From Capitulum mitella (taxonomy: Eukaryota > Arthropoda > Thecostraca > Pollicipedomorpha > Pollicipedidae), in NCBI GenBank assembly GCA_030062745.1, contig CP099840.1:32577101-32641100 (forward strand): a DNA stretch of 64,000 bases, in the 5' to 3' direction. Positions 44,478 through 56,879 of the stretch are shown piece after piece. A model generated the notes under the pieces. That model saw only the letters and a list, made by a program, of their open reading frames with translations, did no database searches and was not told the origin of the DNA. Within the stretch, counting starts at the first letter, position 1. Every line of letters starts with the position of its first letter. The translations under genes and the position numbers were made by a program.

Positions 44478-47400
44478 CGAATCCCGGGCAATTCCCTGTT
44501 ACGCTACTTCAGCAAAATGACCGCACATGAAGAATATCAGCTCCAAACAATGGAACATTACGAAGAAGCCGTAATGAGACATAAGCAGCGCATGCACCAC
44601 ACGTACTACCTTACCATATTCCGCCGAGGAAGCAGCTGCTTCAGATAACCTTCAGGGGACACTTCTTAGATAAAAAAATAAGTTTCCACTCACTAACCGA
44701 GTCCTACTGCGACACGAAATCCACGAACCCAGCCCAAAAACATCCACCACCATCAGCCGTCACCATGAAAATGAAACTGCGCTAATGATGCCAAATTGCT
44801 ACCAGATGCCTATGACGGATGTAGGGTATTCTATTGTAGGATAATCGTAGAGGCGTAGTATATTTTCAGCAAATATTTGGCCCGAGGCCGCGTGAGCGTG
44901 TATGGGCGGCCGTGGGTCGTGATATTGCATTGACAAGATAAAAATCCCCCACCGCCTTCGAGCTCACGGCATGGACGTCATTTATGTGCGAGTGAAGTGT
45001 GCTTGTTTACCTTAATATCTTGTCACATCTATTGGGTGGTTTAATAGATGTGACGGTCCAATAGATATAGGTGTATTGGCGGTCTAATAGATAAAATACC
45101 TAATAACTGTGTTCACGGATTGGCACGTGTTGTGCACCCATCGTGCAAAAGTCGCCACGTAAGACCGGTGTCCCCTCTAATTTTCGTGGTGCTGCGGTCC
45201 ACCGTTGGCGCGTGCCAAACACTTGAGGGATTTTTAGTCCATGGGAATAGTGCGCCTCCGTAAAGTTAGCGACAACTTCTGTGGCATCTGTAACAACATC
45301 CGTGACGACAGAGCACATCCACACTATTCAGTGTACAAGCATCAAACAATGCACAAATGAAAACTGTTGTCAAGAGTACGACTTATGTGCAAGCTAAATT
45401 TCGCTCCGGAACACCACCTTTGATGTGTACCTCAGGATGTTACCAAAGTTTATAGTACCATTTTTTGCACTTACCTCGGCTTTTACGAGCCGTCGTGACC
45501 CGTTTGTGTGAAAGCCAGGGTGCCAAAGATCAATAGCATAGTTGCTTCCGTCTGGCAGGAATCATCCTTTGGCCTTGATTTGACCTGAGGTCAAAGTCCG
45601 CGGTATCTTTTTCACCTTGATCACGACTTTTGAGAGACGGTGCAGTCCGACCGCCTGAAAGTCAAGGCGCCGGACACCTGTCACGTGTAGTTTTTTTTAG
45701 GACAGCCGCAGCCGGATCTTGACATTACGCCTAAGTATATTGGCTGAAATACTCTGGACGAAGTTGACGAGGACAGGGAACACCCAAACTAACCAACGTA
45801 TAAAGATCAAACGGCACTTAAACGACACATCTCGTCAAGAGCAAGCGTGGTGTTGCGGTCGTATATTTCACCCCGAGTCACCGTTCGACATCGAAAGAGG
45901 GGCCCAGCGGAAAAACGCACGCTATGCTTCTAAGTATAAATGAACTATATGCAAATATCGACTTGCGCTGCGACGACGGTGCGAAGGACTACCACGAGCG
46001 GTTTTTAAGACCTGACCAACACACAGAGATGTGGCAAAAGTCCCATGGGTAGAATGACAAGAAAATCCGTGGAGACCAGTACAACCCGTAACTTGTGGTA
46101 CTTGTGGTACTTTTCGCATCCTGTGCTGGATTGTGACGTCAAAATATCTGGAAGTAATATGATGCATTTTAATGCATGTCACACATCACTCGTTTATTTC
46201 AGCAGAATTTTGAGTAACAAAGGTCTGAATGAAAATACTTATTACTGACATCTTCCGCACCCGTGCCCCAAAAAGTTTGAGTATCGCTTCAAGCGTGGCT
46301 AGCGATGCAGGGGGATGAGGGGGGTACGGACCCTCCAATATTCAGGGATTTTAACACCATCAGGCCTCAGGCAATGACTGGAAAGAAACGGTCTCAAATC
46401 GTATGTGGACCCCCCCCTAAATAACTTCCGGAAATCTCCAGCCATGTCTTCAAGCAAACCTTATGTTTACGCCAGCAGTCGACTGCCGGTTGCAGTCACC
46501 GGATGCGTCACAACGTGAGACCCACGAGTAAACATGGCCATGTTTCGTATTCCAAGTGAGGTTTCGGTTTCGGCAGCCTGCGTTGGTGACCCTGGGTCGA
46601 AATCTGGGATGAGTATCTTCTCGAAGTCAATTGAATAATAGGCCATCGTACAACAACATGCATGCGCAACGGCAATCATGACGTGTCACTGTTTTTGAGA
46701 GAGGGTGGGGCACAGTGCCAAAATGGACGTTGGTAACGTTTCTTTCATTCAGTCCTCATTCAGGAATGTAGCTTTCTGAAATGTGTTGGAGATGCCCGTT
46801 CATGTATTAGTTCGGAAATTCCAAATAATTAGACGTCCCGGCCCTACATGATTCCATGTTACGTTTACAAGTTTTCATTCGGTGCCCAGTCGATACTGGG
46901 GTGCCGAAGCACACACAATATGATAAAACATTACGCCCATGTTATCGTGGTAGTCCCAAAACCGGATGTAGTATCGCGCAAAAGGAAATTAAACAGGCAT
47001 TCGTGTGGGACATACCGCGTTTTACATTGTACGCCTTACATGCTACACGTATGAGAGTGAAACGGGGAATATTTAAGTACTGTTTTCATTCCTCACAACT
47101 AGTGATTAGACCCAGCGGTCGGAATAACTCAAAATCGTTATCATTGCAAACCAGGGAGTGTTTAATACCTTAACTGAATAAAGTAAGGGGTCCTAGCCTA
47201 CACACCATCTGAGTGAACTGCCCAAACTATACACTACCTGTCTTTTGTTGTTGAAATTTTGCGCCGGTCCTGTGACCAAACTGATTGACGGACGGCACGT
47301 GTTCCTCACCGTTCGAAAGGCGCCGCGCCCGAGCAGGGCAGTGCCAGCCTGCGTCACGCTGCGTCTCGCGGTCAGTGCCTGGGAATGTTTGCATAGGAAA

Positions 47401-48058
47401 ACCACACAGAACACGACACACAAGCAGCACATAACATCGTCCCGGTTCAGGAACGTTCGCTTGGCCACCACGAGTCGGATCGGCTGGAAAAGTGCAAACT
47501 TAGAACGAGCATTGGACGGGTCATCGCGTGGCGTCCACCAGGTTTCAATGCGGGCGGCACGCGTCATGTGCAAACGATGACAGCTTGTAAATGCGGTTCC
47601 CAGCGTTTTCAAGGACTGGGTGTGGCAATGGTGATTGGAAGATGGCAGCGACCTGTAACAAGCATGGCGGTGTAGCTCAATGGGCAGCCTTTCGTTTGGA
47701 CCGACAGCTACACGGTCCATGGTGACGTCCGAAATCTCCACTGAGTGTCGGAGAGCCGGGCATTGCACCCAGGGAAGAATAAGGAGGTGGTTCGGCGTTC
47801 TTCGAGGACCATTTGGTGCTTAAGGTGTTCATGATGCTAATGTTAGACAGGGGTGTCGATCTGTATTCTTTTGAGAGGACCCTGGTCCACCCAATGTTGA
47901 TTTGGGCCCACCCAATATTGATTTGGGCCACCCGATATTTGCTGCCGGTCTTAAACGGAAATGAATAATTACAACAAAAAGAAGGGCCGCAGTAGACAAG
48001 AGATAGGCAGAAAGTAAAGAACAAAGTTTAAAGCGATGTATCTATCTATCTTTATATC

Positions 48059-48061
<3 letters not shown>

Positions 48062-48113
<52 letters not shown>
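48062..48113. repeat. (TA)n microsatellite
   Basis: About 26 TA units preceded by degenerate TATCTATCTTTATATCT. Confidence 0.95.
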
Positions 48114-48118
<5 letters not shown>

Positions 48119-48444
48119 GGATCCACGGAAATAAATGCAATTTCTCATTTGATAAATAGTAACAAAAAAAAATTATGGATTTCCATTGGCCAAAATAAAG
48201 TGGGCTAAATCCGTTGAGAAGCCCATATTTGCGGGAGGTTAGGTTGTCGGGCCTTCAGCTCGGCCCCCCCCCCCAATCATTTACAGAAATCGACATCCCT
48301 GATGCTAGATACTAATGCTAGTTTTGTTCGTACCAAGTAATGATTTGGTGCGGTTGGGACCAAGGCCATTTTTTGTCGTATTCGTTTTAAGTTGGTTGTT
48401 TTAATTAACTCTGAAGTGCAGCCAAAGCGTCTCCAACAAAATTT

Positions 48445-48735
48445 TTGGTTTTACCCGACAAAGACATCAGGTCGTGCATTGTCCTTCAATGACAGACGAG
48501 GCGACCATGGACAATGAAGCGGGAAACGTCTGCAGCGGCGAGGATGAAGAGTGAAGAGGATGGGACCTGCGATGGAACCCTGCGGATCTCCAAAATTAAC
48601 AGGTCCGCCTAAGTTCCGGACCTTTCCGGACCATCTGTTCTTGACCACCAAGGTGGCTGCAAAACCAACAAAACCAGCAACGTCGTACCAGGACATCTTT
48701 CGCAACACAAGCACCGCATCATCGCTTTCCAAGAC
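48445..48735 (-). pseudogene. Non-LTR retrotransposon reverse transcriptase fragment
   Basis: On the - strand the frame contains RNLGGPVNFGDPQGSIAGPI followed by LFTL. This matches the conserved GVPQGS-x-LGP-x-LF block of LINE-type reverse transcriptases, with Val changed to Asp and Leu to Ala. The catalytic YADD downstream is not seen; the frame runs instead through HCPWSPRLSLKDN, which looks like the eroded strand before it. A dead 5'- and 3'-truncated copy. Confidence 0.65.
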
Positions 48736-49309
48736 CTTACTGTCAGTCGTCGAAATGGGAGGATCTATCCAGCATCAGCGTTGTAGGTCACCCATGGGAC
48801 AGCGTCAAACGGGGCTCATGATTTTGTTCACTGTCAGATGACTGGTCTGCTACATGGAGACCGTTCAGCATACTTCCCATGACGTTCCGCAATCTTCGGA
48901 CAATTTCACAACGGATCGGCTTGAAGTTCTGTTTTTTTTTCGGTTATCAGATTAAGGATTTAAGAGAATGTCACAACAAAGGCATTTTACCATTTCATTA
49001 ATAAAAAAATGTTTAGGAGCAGCTGACAAAGTTCAATAGAACTGGTCCAACCAAATCGGAGCAAAGGTAAACCGCCAACAAGGACATTCTGTCCGGCCAA
49101 ACTACTCGCGAGAAGCTCATGCGCCGCACTGCAAACCACAGCTCATTAAGCGTAACAAATTTAAGCTTAACCCGCACCGGACTGGGAGAACGGGGAGGTT
49201 GCTGACAGCACCACCCCTGACGTTTTTCAAACACTGCGAGATAAGAAATAAATTCATTGACACGAAATTTGTAGCACCTCTTCCTTATTTCTTTCTACAC
49301 TTTGTGGCA

Positions 49310-49500
49310 AGGTTTTGACTTTTGGTCAGGTCGGACAGCTGACCTAGGTCAGGTCAAGTGAACCTATGTCCAAAATGCGTTACGTTCCCGTAACTTTTTC
49401 GAAAGAAAAATATAAAAAACTGTCTGATATGAGAGATATTGACAGGCGAAACAAAGCTGCTATCTCAGATGTTTAGGAAACGTCCGTGTCACTAAAGTAA
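49310..49500 (-). repeat. Dispersed repeat (inverted relative to 7618-7800)
   Basis: See the 7.6-kb copy. GGTCAGGTCGGACAGCTGAC and CTAGGTCAGGTCAAGTG mark one end and GCTATCTCAGATG the other. Confidence 0.65.
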
Positions 49501-50575
49501 GGACAGACACGTAGCCAAGGGGGAGGGGCAAATGCCAAGATTCGTCATATGCCACTGGCATATGATGAATTTTTCAGAAAAAGCCACCATTTTACTTAAT
49601 ATTTTACAACTTAGCACAAAGGAAAAACATCTAATGTTTGCTTTTGTAGTATACATATGATCCACTATCCCGTATTTCTGTGAAATCATTAAATATTTTG
49701 CGTCGACGGCTTAGCTCAGGGCGGATAACCCCAGGCCACTCCCCCCACCCTCCACCTTGGATACTCGCCCGCCTAAGGTCAAGCCCATTGTCAACACGCG
49801 CCGTGTCGATGTGGTTTTTTCGGAAATCGATGTGGTTTTTTGCAGCATTGAAAGAATGAGATGATGCAGAAACGAAATAATCTCCATTTGGCAAAGTATT
49901 ACTTGCCTTTAACCATTAACCTCAGCACAGGTCACCAATAACTGGAATGAGCTAAAATGCACCGCCGTCAAAATTAGCGATGAATGACTTCGTACGGATA
50001 GAAAATGGAAGAAATGGCTTTCAGAGTTGTTAGGGATATTAGCAAATTTAAGAACTTTACCGGTACGCGCGAATAAAACTCCGCCATTTGGGTAGATTCA
50101 AGGCCCTACAGTAACTGAACTGTTGAAAGGAGAACTGAACATGGAAAGCCATAACAGGAACAATGAGCATCAACAGAAACTAACTGGTAAGGCTTATTTT
50201 GCCAAAATAAAGGAACGTTGAAATCAGCGGTCGTTAATTCCATTCCGCGTTAGCCGCCGGCGCCCGCGGTGCCGTGGAGCAGAAAATTGCTGTCTAACTC
50301 CACGTTCCCGAATAAATATTAAACACATCAAAGAAACTGGCGTGCATCGGCATTTGCGGACTTTTACCCGATCGCTGGTACCTTTATGTAGACTTTATTA
50401 ATCGCAGCCCTTGAGATCCAGGCCGTTCCTTTGGTCCATATCGTTTGCTATGAGAAGTCATGTTTAGGACGTAAATGGCTTACACACCACAAAAAGTAAA
50501 ATTGACACCAGTTTCGAACTTTACTTATCACGAGTTCTCCAGCGGTATGCTTATTTCTATCTTGTGACCAACCGT

Positions 50576-50971
50576 TCACGAGTTAGACGGGTGGGGTGTC
50601 AACAACCCCCTTCTTCCAGTAGTGCGTGTATGGCACCGAATGCCAGTCGGGCGCAGGTTAAAACTGGAAGAGCACACCATTGCCGATCTAATTTTCGGTC
50701 CTGTCAAGTAAGGCGTTAATCTCAGTTCGGTGGGTGTTACCTCACCGACGTTTTCGGTATGGTTATTGAATACTCTGGAGTGCGCAACACCGACGGGCCC
50801 CTGATATCTGGTGAAGCAGTTGGAATGTCTCAAAAATTTGCAGAAGGGACATTCAGACGGGTGGTCGCAGAGGAAACGTCGCAGAGCTCGGCTGAGGGGT
50901 TCATGTGGTTCTTCTTGATTTCCGGTAGGTTTCGCAAGCTGTCGAAATGAAAGAACGTCAAGCCTGCACAC
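50576..50971 (-). CDS. Unrecognised 131-codon frame
   Basis: This is an open frame with a possible Cys pair (CPFC) and no similarity I recognise. It sits among transposon remnants with no promoter, splice or polyadenylation context. It could be a fragment of a transposon ORF or a chance frame; I lean to the latter. Confidence 0.15.
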   Translation of the reverse strand: MCRLDVLSFRQLAKPTGNQEEPHEPLSRALRRFLCDHPSECPFCKFLRHSNCFTRYQGPVGVAHSRVFNNHTENVGEVTPTELRLTPYLTGPKIRSAMVCSSSFNLRPTGIRCHTRTTGRRGLLTPHPSNS

Positions 50972-51604
50972 GAATCACGGGTTCGTTATCAATTAACGTG
51001 TAAAAGGGGATTAAAAGGAGATGAGACGATGCTGTAATATCACGGCCCTTCTTTTCGTTTCATTTTCCGAAAACTACGGAAATCTAACAAGCGACACCTA
51101 GCGGGAAGCGCAGGAACTATTTTTCATATTTTGTAATAGGTGTCGCTAGCTACCACTAAGAGCATCATGGACAATGGAGCGAAAGGTCGACAATCTTGAT
51201 TTTCTTCCATGTTTATCTTATTCATTTCCGTGAAAATCATCAGCGCAAAGTTAGCTCAGCTGTTTAAGAGGCATAGCTAGGTGTCTATTAGAAACACACT
51301 TCCCTTTTCTTCTACTAGACCAGGAACGAATACAATTGGGGGTGAAAGACTGCTCTCCACCCTCACCCCCAGAATGCTCAACAGAGGAAGTGAGAGGGGT
51401 AGCGAAATCCACCCCTCGGAATTTTCACGGATGTAGTTAGGGAGGGAGTTGTCGCTAAGCACTTCTTTTTGTTGCTGATAGTACTGGGTCATCCCATGTC
51501 AATCGCTCAAGAATTGACTCAACCTGTTCCTATTTGGATTAAATTTGATAGGCTCGTAGTACCCACCGACAAATGGCCAGGCAGAATTTCTTAGCTCTGG
51601 GTAA

Positions 51605-51745
51605 GCTCTGAGGTCAAAGTTATAGATCATGAAAGGTCACCGATTTTTACTGGCATTGTATGATTCAAAGGCCCATAACTCGATGACAGATCGTCAAAGA
51701 AAGGTGCAATTAGCGTCATTCAAAAGAGAAATGTTCCAGCTTTCG
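51605..51745 (+). repeat. Dispersed repeat, inverted copy at 53445-53590
   Basis: Shared phrases: AAAGGTCACCGATTTTTAC, AAGGTGCAATTAGCG and AAAAGAGAAATGTTCCAGCT. Non-coding. Confidence 0.75.
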
Positions 51746-51811
51746 TAGATAAGTTCTCGGTAGCTCGTAACGAGTATGTTCTGAGGAAATCGCGGCAACA
51801 CAGTAACACTT

Positions 51812-51955
51812 ACAGAGATGTATTAGAACGTTTCGACTACATACATTCTTCGTCAGCAAACTCAACACACGAAAATGTGTTGAAAACATACATTGTCGTG
51901 TGTTAAATTTGCTGACGAACACTGTATGCAGTCGAAACGTTCCAGTATATCTACA
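51812..51955. mobile_element. Short hairpin (MITE-like) element
   Basis: The two halves are inverted copies: AACGTTTCGACT, CATACA, CGTCAGCAAA and AACACACGA on the left pair with TCGTGTGTT, TTTGCTGACGA, TGTATG and AGTCGAAACGTT on the right. The loop is about 25 bases (AAATGTGTTGAAAACATACA). A single long stem, no coding capacity. Confidence 0.8.
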
Positions 51956-53444
51956 TTCCCTCTATTTACCAAGAACATACATGAGTTCATTTTTTCGGCG
52001 ACCTCAGGATGATCTTTGACCTGACTAGGTCACATGGAAATTTTTGGTTTTAACCATGTTTACTCATCGTGGTCTTCGCAAAAATGTTGCACAACATGTC
52101 CACAAGTATCTGCAATAAGCGTGGCAACAACAACAAAAAAAAAACAGGGGCAACCGACTTCCTGGCTTGATGGCATTGTCTTCAGGGTGATCAAGACTTT
52201 AGGGCGAACCGAAACTTTTTTCAGGTATCTTGACTTAGGTGGTGCCAGGAAATACTTTGCAAATATGCACTGAAACTATATGATGAATATTGATTGTCTG
52301 ACCGTTCTACAATTTGGTGTGCACAATGTTTTGCATGCCTGCTACACATCAGCCTAGTTTTAAGGTGGTTGGCCAGAAAGGACAAAGGTCACGCCACCCC
52401 GCCACTAATCGACTCCTATCATCTAAATCTGATATGCCAATTCTTCACATATCCATGGAACTGAGTCTGTTAGGTGAGCGTAGGCCTAAGGCCAACTGAG
52501 ATAACATTGGAACTATTGTTTGTTGGCTGAAGGTCGGCTGAGACCAATAACATCGGCTGACCTGCGATTGCCTATTTTGACCTCGGATCATTTATATATT
52601 TTTGGACGCGGACTTCAAATTTTATATTCAGTTTGCAAGCATCGAATTATTTATGCTCATTCCATGTCCTGGGGCAAAGTTTATTTTCTGATTTCTCGGC
52701 ACGTATCTCAGTCATGACGTCTATCTGCTTCTATACGAAGTCTTCATTTCATTTGTAGCCATTCCAACATTCAGGGGAGGAGGTCATGACAAACAGTCAT
52801 CGCCATGTAGCTGACATGGAATCTTCGATACGTGCGAATTCCGATACTTGAACAATCTGTGTGAAATTCGGAACCAGCGCCCTAAAAAGGCTATGAATGG
52901 TCCGAGGCCAGCAGGCTATCCAAGACCATTCGTGCTCAGTGGCCTCGGGTGGCCTTTAAAAGGTCAGCTTTAAAAGGCCCCGATGCTGGACTAAGATTGT
53001 CTCTGGCTGAAAGGACTAAGAACACACGATAGACTCACTTCCGTGGAAAGTGTGAAGAACGAGTGTATGGGATCTGTTGGTAGTGGGGTGTCATGACCTT
53101 TGACCCATGGCATGATATGACGACGTATTTAAAAATAAGCTGATGCATAACAGGCGCGCGAGGCATGGTGCACATCAAACTGTCGAACAATCGGGAGAAA
53201 GAAAAGCACAAAAACAATGAATCTTCGTCAGGTAGCCTCATGATATATTTCTTAACCGCCACTTAGCAACATTAAGATATCTGAAAACGTTTCAATTTGC
53301 CTGGATTTTTTTTTGCCACTTTTATTGTAGATACCTGGGGACATGTTGTGCTTAACTCTTGCGAATATGACAATGGGCAAACATGGTTAATGCCAAAAAT
53401 ATTCCATGTGACCTAGCCAGGTCAAAGCTCACCCTGTAGGTCAA

Positions 53445-53590
53445 CGAAAAAATCAACTTATTCGTGAAAGCTGGAACATTTCTCTTTCGAACGGCGCTAA
53501 TCGCACCTATCTGCGACAGCCTTTTACCCAGTTATTAACATTTCAGTCCTGCAATGTCCGTAAAAATCGGTGAACTTTCATGACTTCCAG
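53445..53590 (-). repeat. Dispersed repeat, inverted copy of 51605-51745
   Basis: This is the reverse complement of the 51.6-kb copy, ending next to the left arm of the 53.6-56.5-kb fold-back element. Confidence 0.75.
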
Positions 53591-54529
53591 TTTTGGGTTC
53601 CAGTTCCGGTTAACCAGTGACAACTGAACCAGTGACAATTGGACGAGGGACAAGTGGACCAGGGACAACTGAACCAGGGGCAGCTGACCAAGTGACAACT
53701 GAGTCAGGATAACTGAACCAGGGACAGCTGAAGCAATGACAGCTGAGCCAGTGACAAACTGAGCCATTGACAGCTGGACCAGCGACAACTGAACCAGGGA
53801 CACTCTTTGACCCTCTTTTCGCTGCCCAAGGTACCGCACTGCAAGTGACGCCAAACAGTGCTACGCACGGATTCCGAGATGTGCCGGCTAATGCCTCCAC
53901 GAATGCCGCTCTGTGTGGACGTGTGGTACATTCACACGAGCGTACCGCACGACTGAGGTCGCGGTACTCGGACGAGCGGCGACTAGAGAGCCTGATGGCT
54001 TGGTGCCGGCGGCATATGAGCCCTCGCCATTCTATCCATGAGGGAGGGCAGCGGGGGAAAATTGTTTCATCGCTTCAAGCGTCACCCGTATCTCGGCGAC
54101 TGAGCTGAACAGCACCTTACCAGCGTCATTGTGACGAACGGCGCATCCATATCCAATGCTGCTGATGCCATAAACGTTGCAGATCACGACTACGGACGAA
54201 GTGAAGCGTCTAGCTCACGTTTGGTTACGAACGAGGCGACTGGCTCATAGGTGTATCCACCACTGGGAGCACTGGGGGACACTGTCCCCAATAGTTCCAG
54301 AATCTTAAAGACCATTTGGCAACGACAGCGGATAAGGTGAGGGGACAGGAGGGGCAGCTGCCCCCTTCCGTAACGTTGAGGAAGGTACATGATTTTACTC
54401 TCCCCCGAACGCAAATCCTGCGGAAGGCCCCAGTTTGCGGGGGCCCCAAAAATGGGACAAAATATATGCGTTAGCACATGTATTACATGAATGCAGACTT
54501 AAAAGTTGCGACCAAAAGGACTCTGCCCC

Positions 54530-55470
54530 CCCCCCCCCCAGAAACCCATGTACATACTTGGAGGACCTCTGGACCTGACCACTGGACCAGGGGTCCTTTG
54601 TATATTCGGGGCGATTTCAAAGTCACGGGCCCCACTGCAGCTTCCTAGCAGTCACGGGGGGCCTGACTCGCAATGGTCTTTGAATCCATTAGGCCCCAGG
54701 ACCTGGTCGGAAGCCCTGACTTTCATAGGACCTCCAGAAAGTCAGGCGCTTTCGCCTTAACACCGAAGGCGCCTGGTTAAGACCAAAGACCCTCTAGATA
54801 TGTAGAGGTCATTCCGTAGAGGGCCAGGCACCCCAAAAGGCCCTAACAGCCACAGGAACACCTGACTTCCTGTGAGCCCACAAATACATAGAGGGTCCCT
54901 GATCAAGTACGAAGACTTCCGGATGTGTAGAGGAAGTTCTGGACAGGGCCAGAGGCCCTTGGTGTACTTTTGAACCCTTCGAAAGTCAGGGGCCCCTATG
55001 GACATTTAGCAGCCCTTCAAAAGTCAGGGGCCCCGTCCTTCCAATGGGTAACCAAATACACAAAGAGTCATGGCCCTCTCCAAAACACCCTGTGCATACC
55101 TAGAGTCTCTGGACCTGACCGGGGCTGGGAACCCTTGGTGTTCCCAGGGTCTTTGAAAGTCAGTGGGCTCAGTGGGCTCCTAATAAGGAGGGGAACTGAA
55201 ATTCATGAGCCACAGAAACTCCTGAATTTCGGCAATAATCCAGATACAAAGCGTCCCCAGGCCTGGCCAAGGGTACTGCCCACCTGCAAATGCCCCAAAT
55301 AAACTCAGAGTTCCTGGTCAAGTCCAAAGGTCCTCCAGACATGCGTAGGGCATTGGGGCGAGGGCCAGTCGCCCTTGGTGTATCCAGAGCCATTGGATAG
55401 CAAGGGCTCCAACGGACCTTTGACATCAGCCTTAGGGTCCCCTGATTTCCAATAGACCCTCAGATACACT
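54530..55470 (+). repeat. Degenerate tandem modules inside the fold-back element
   Basis: Recurring blocks are CTCTGGACCTGACC, CCTTGGTGTATTC, GAAAGTCAGGGGCCCC and AGAGGGCCAGGCACC, in irregular order at roughly 100-150-base spacing. No reading frame is maintained. Confidence 0.7.
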
Positions 55471-55484
55471 GGAGCCCCTGCTGT

Positions 55485-55760
55485 GGCGTACCCAGGATTT
55501 CGTCCAGGGGGTCAAATGAGGTCAAGGGGACCCTTCCAGACAAGTGGCTGTCTTCGTGGCTTAGGCTCGCGGTACTATTTTGATGCGACGGGGGCCAGTG
55601 GCGTACCCAGGATTTCGTCTAGGAGGGGGTAAGATCAGGTGGAGGAAGCCATTCGAGCCAAGACGGCCCTTCTCCATGGCTTAAAGAGCATTGCTTTTGA
55701 ATTGGGATGCTCTTTTTAAGCTCGTGCTCCTATTTCGATATGTCGGAGGCCCCTTTTTGA
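55485..55760 (+). repeat. Tandem pair starting GTGGCGTACCCAGGATTTCG
   Basis: Two copies begin at about 55485 and 55600 and share TGGCTTA, GCTCGTGCTCCTATTTCGAT-like ends. A related CGTACCCAGGATTTTCGG occurs at 61200, followed by a G run. This opening is common to a mobile repeat family in the window. Confidence 0.65.
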
Positions 55761-56879
55761 CGGCTTGGGCGCCGTACGGCCGCTTCAAACTGACAAAAAG
55801 GAGTGGGGTTTTGGCCCCAGAGGGCATGCCCCCATTTTGGTACGCCACTGGCACCCTGTTCAAGTCCAGAAGCCCTCCACATATGTGCATGGGCCTCCAG
55901 AGAGGGCCAGGAACCATTGGTGTATTCAGGAGCTGACTGAAAGTCAGGATTTTCGATGATCCTGATTTTCGATGGCCGTCTTCAGAACATCCTGCAATAT
56001 CTAGAGTCACTGGACCTGGCCAGGGCAGGGACCTTCGGTAATGCAGAACGACACCCGTGGAGGAATTAGCCGGCACATCTCGGAATCCGTGCCTAGCTCT
56101 GTTTGGCGCCACCTACAGTGTTGTACCCATGGCCAGCAAAAAAGCTGGCCTAAGAGCGTCCCTGGTTTAGCTGTGATTGGCTCGGTTGTCTTTGACTCGG
56201 TATGCCACTAGCTTAGCCGTCGCTGGTTCCTGGCCCAGTTGTCCTGTGCCAGTTGACACTGAGTAAGTTGCCCCTGGTTCAGTTGTGCCTGGTCCAGTTG
56301 TCAATGGTTCATTCGTTCCTTGTTCAGTTGTCCTAGCTCAGTTGTCACTGTTTCAGTTGTCACTGGCTCGCTTGTCACTGGTTCAGTTGTCATTGGCTCA
56401 GTCGTCACTAGCTCAGTTTTACAGGTCCAGTTGTCACTGCTCCAGTTGTCCTTGGCTCAGTTGTCTACTTACCGCAACTTTGACCTCAGAGGTCATCCAG
56501 GGCTAAAAATTTCCGACTGGCTCTTTCTGATAGGTACTATGGACGTACCAATTCCGTCTAAACCGAAAGTGATTGGGTCAGCTTTTGTGCAATTTGACGT
56601 GAAATGCCCGACCTGAGAATATGTGCGCGGGAACAACTTCAGAGCTGGAAGCAGACCCTCCTCGAAAATTCGTGAGGGGATCAACTACACATGCAGATGC
56701 TTGTTCTGTCCACAAGAACCGTGGCTCGGTCCTCGAGGCCTTTCTCCGTTCCTCTCTAGCGTGACGTGTGGAGTGTGGTAGGTGAAGTGTAGTGGAGCGA
56801 AGTGAAATTGTATGAACGTGTGGAGCGTATCTGGAATGCAAACGTGGTTTGGCATGACGCAACCTTTGGTTCCGTGCCA

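Larger units (their letters stand above)
53615..56480. mobile_element. Composite fold-back element with minisatellite arms
   Basis: The left arm has an array of 15-bp units (GACAACTGAACCAGG variants, 53617-53808) followed by a unique inner part with GCACGGATTCCGAGATGTGC and CGGCTAATGCCTCCACG. The right arm has the same inner part (about 56035-56130) and an array of the reverse-complement 15-bp unit (56165-56477). Between them lie about 2 kb of degenerate tandem modules. This is the layout of Foldback-type (FB/Galileo-like) transposons. No transposase frame is seen, so the copy is non-autonomous. Confidence 0.78.

Noticed and set aside
47193..47768. 191-codon frame on the - strand and a tRNA-like A box (GTGTAGCTCAATGGGCAG) at 47672 on the + strand
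   Set aside because: The frame has no recognisable domain. The A box has no proper B box at tRNA distance, and no cloverleaf can be drawn; at most it is a decayed tRNA-derived SINE.
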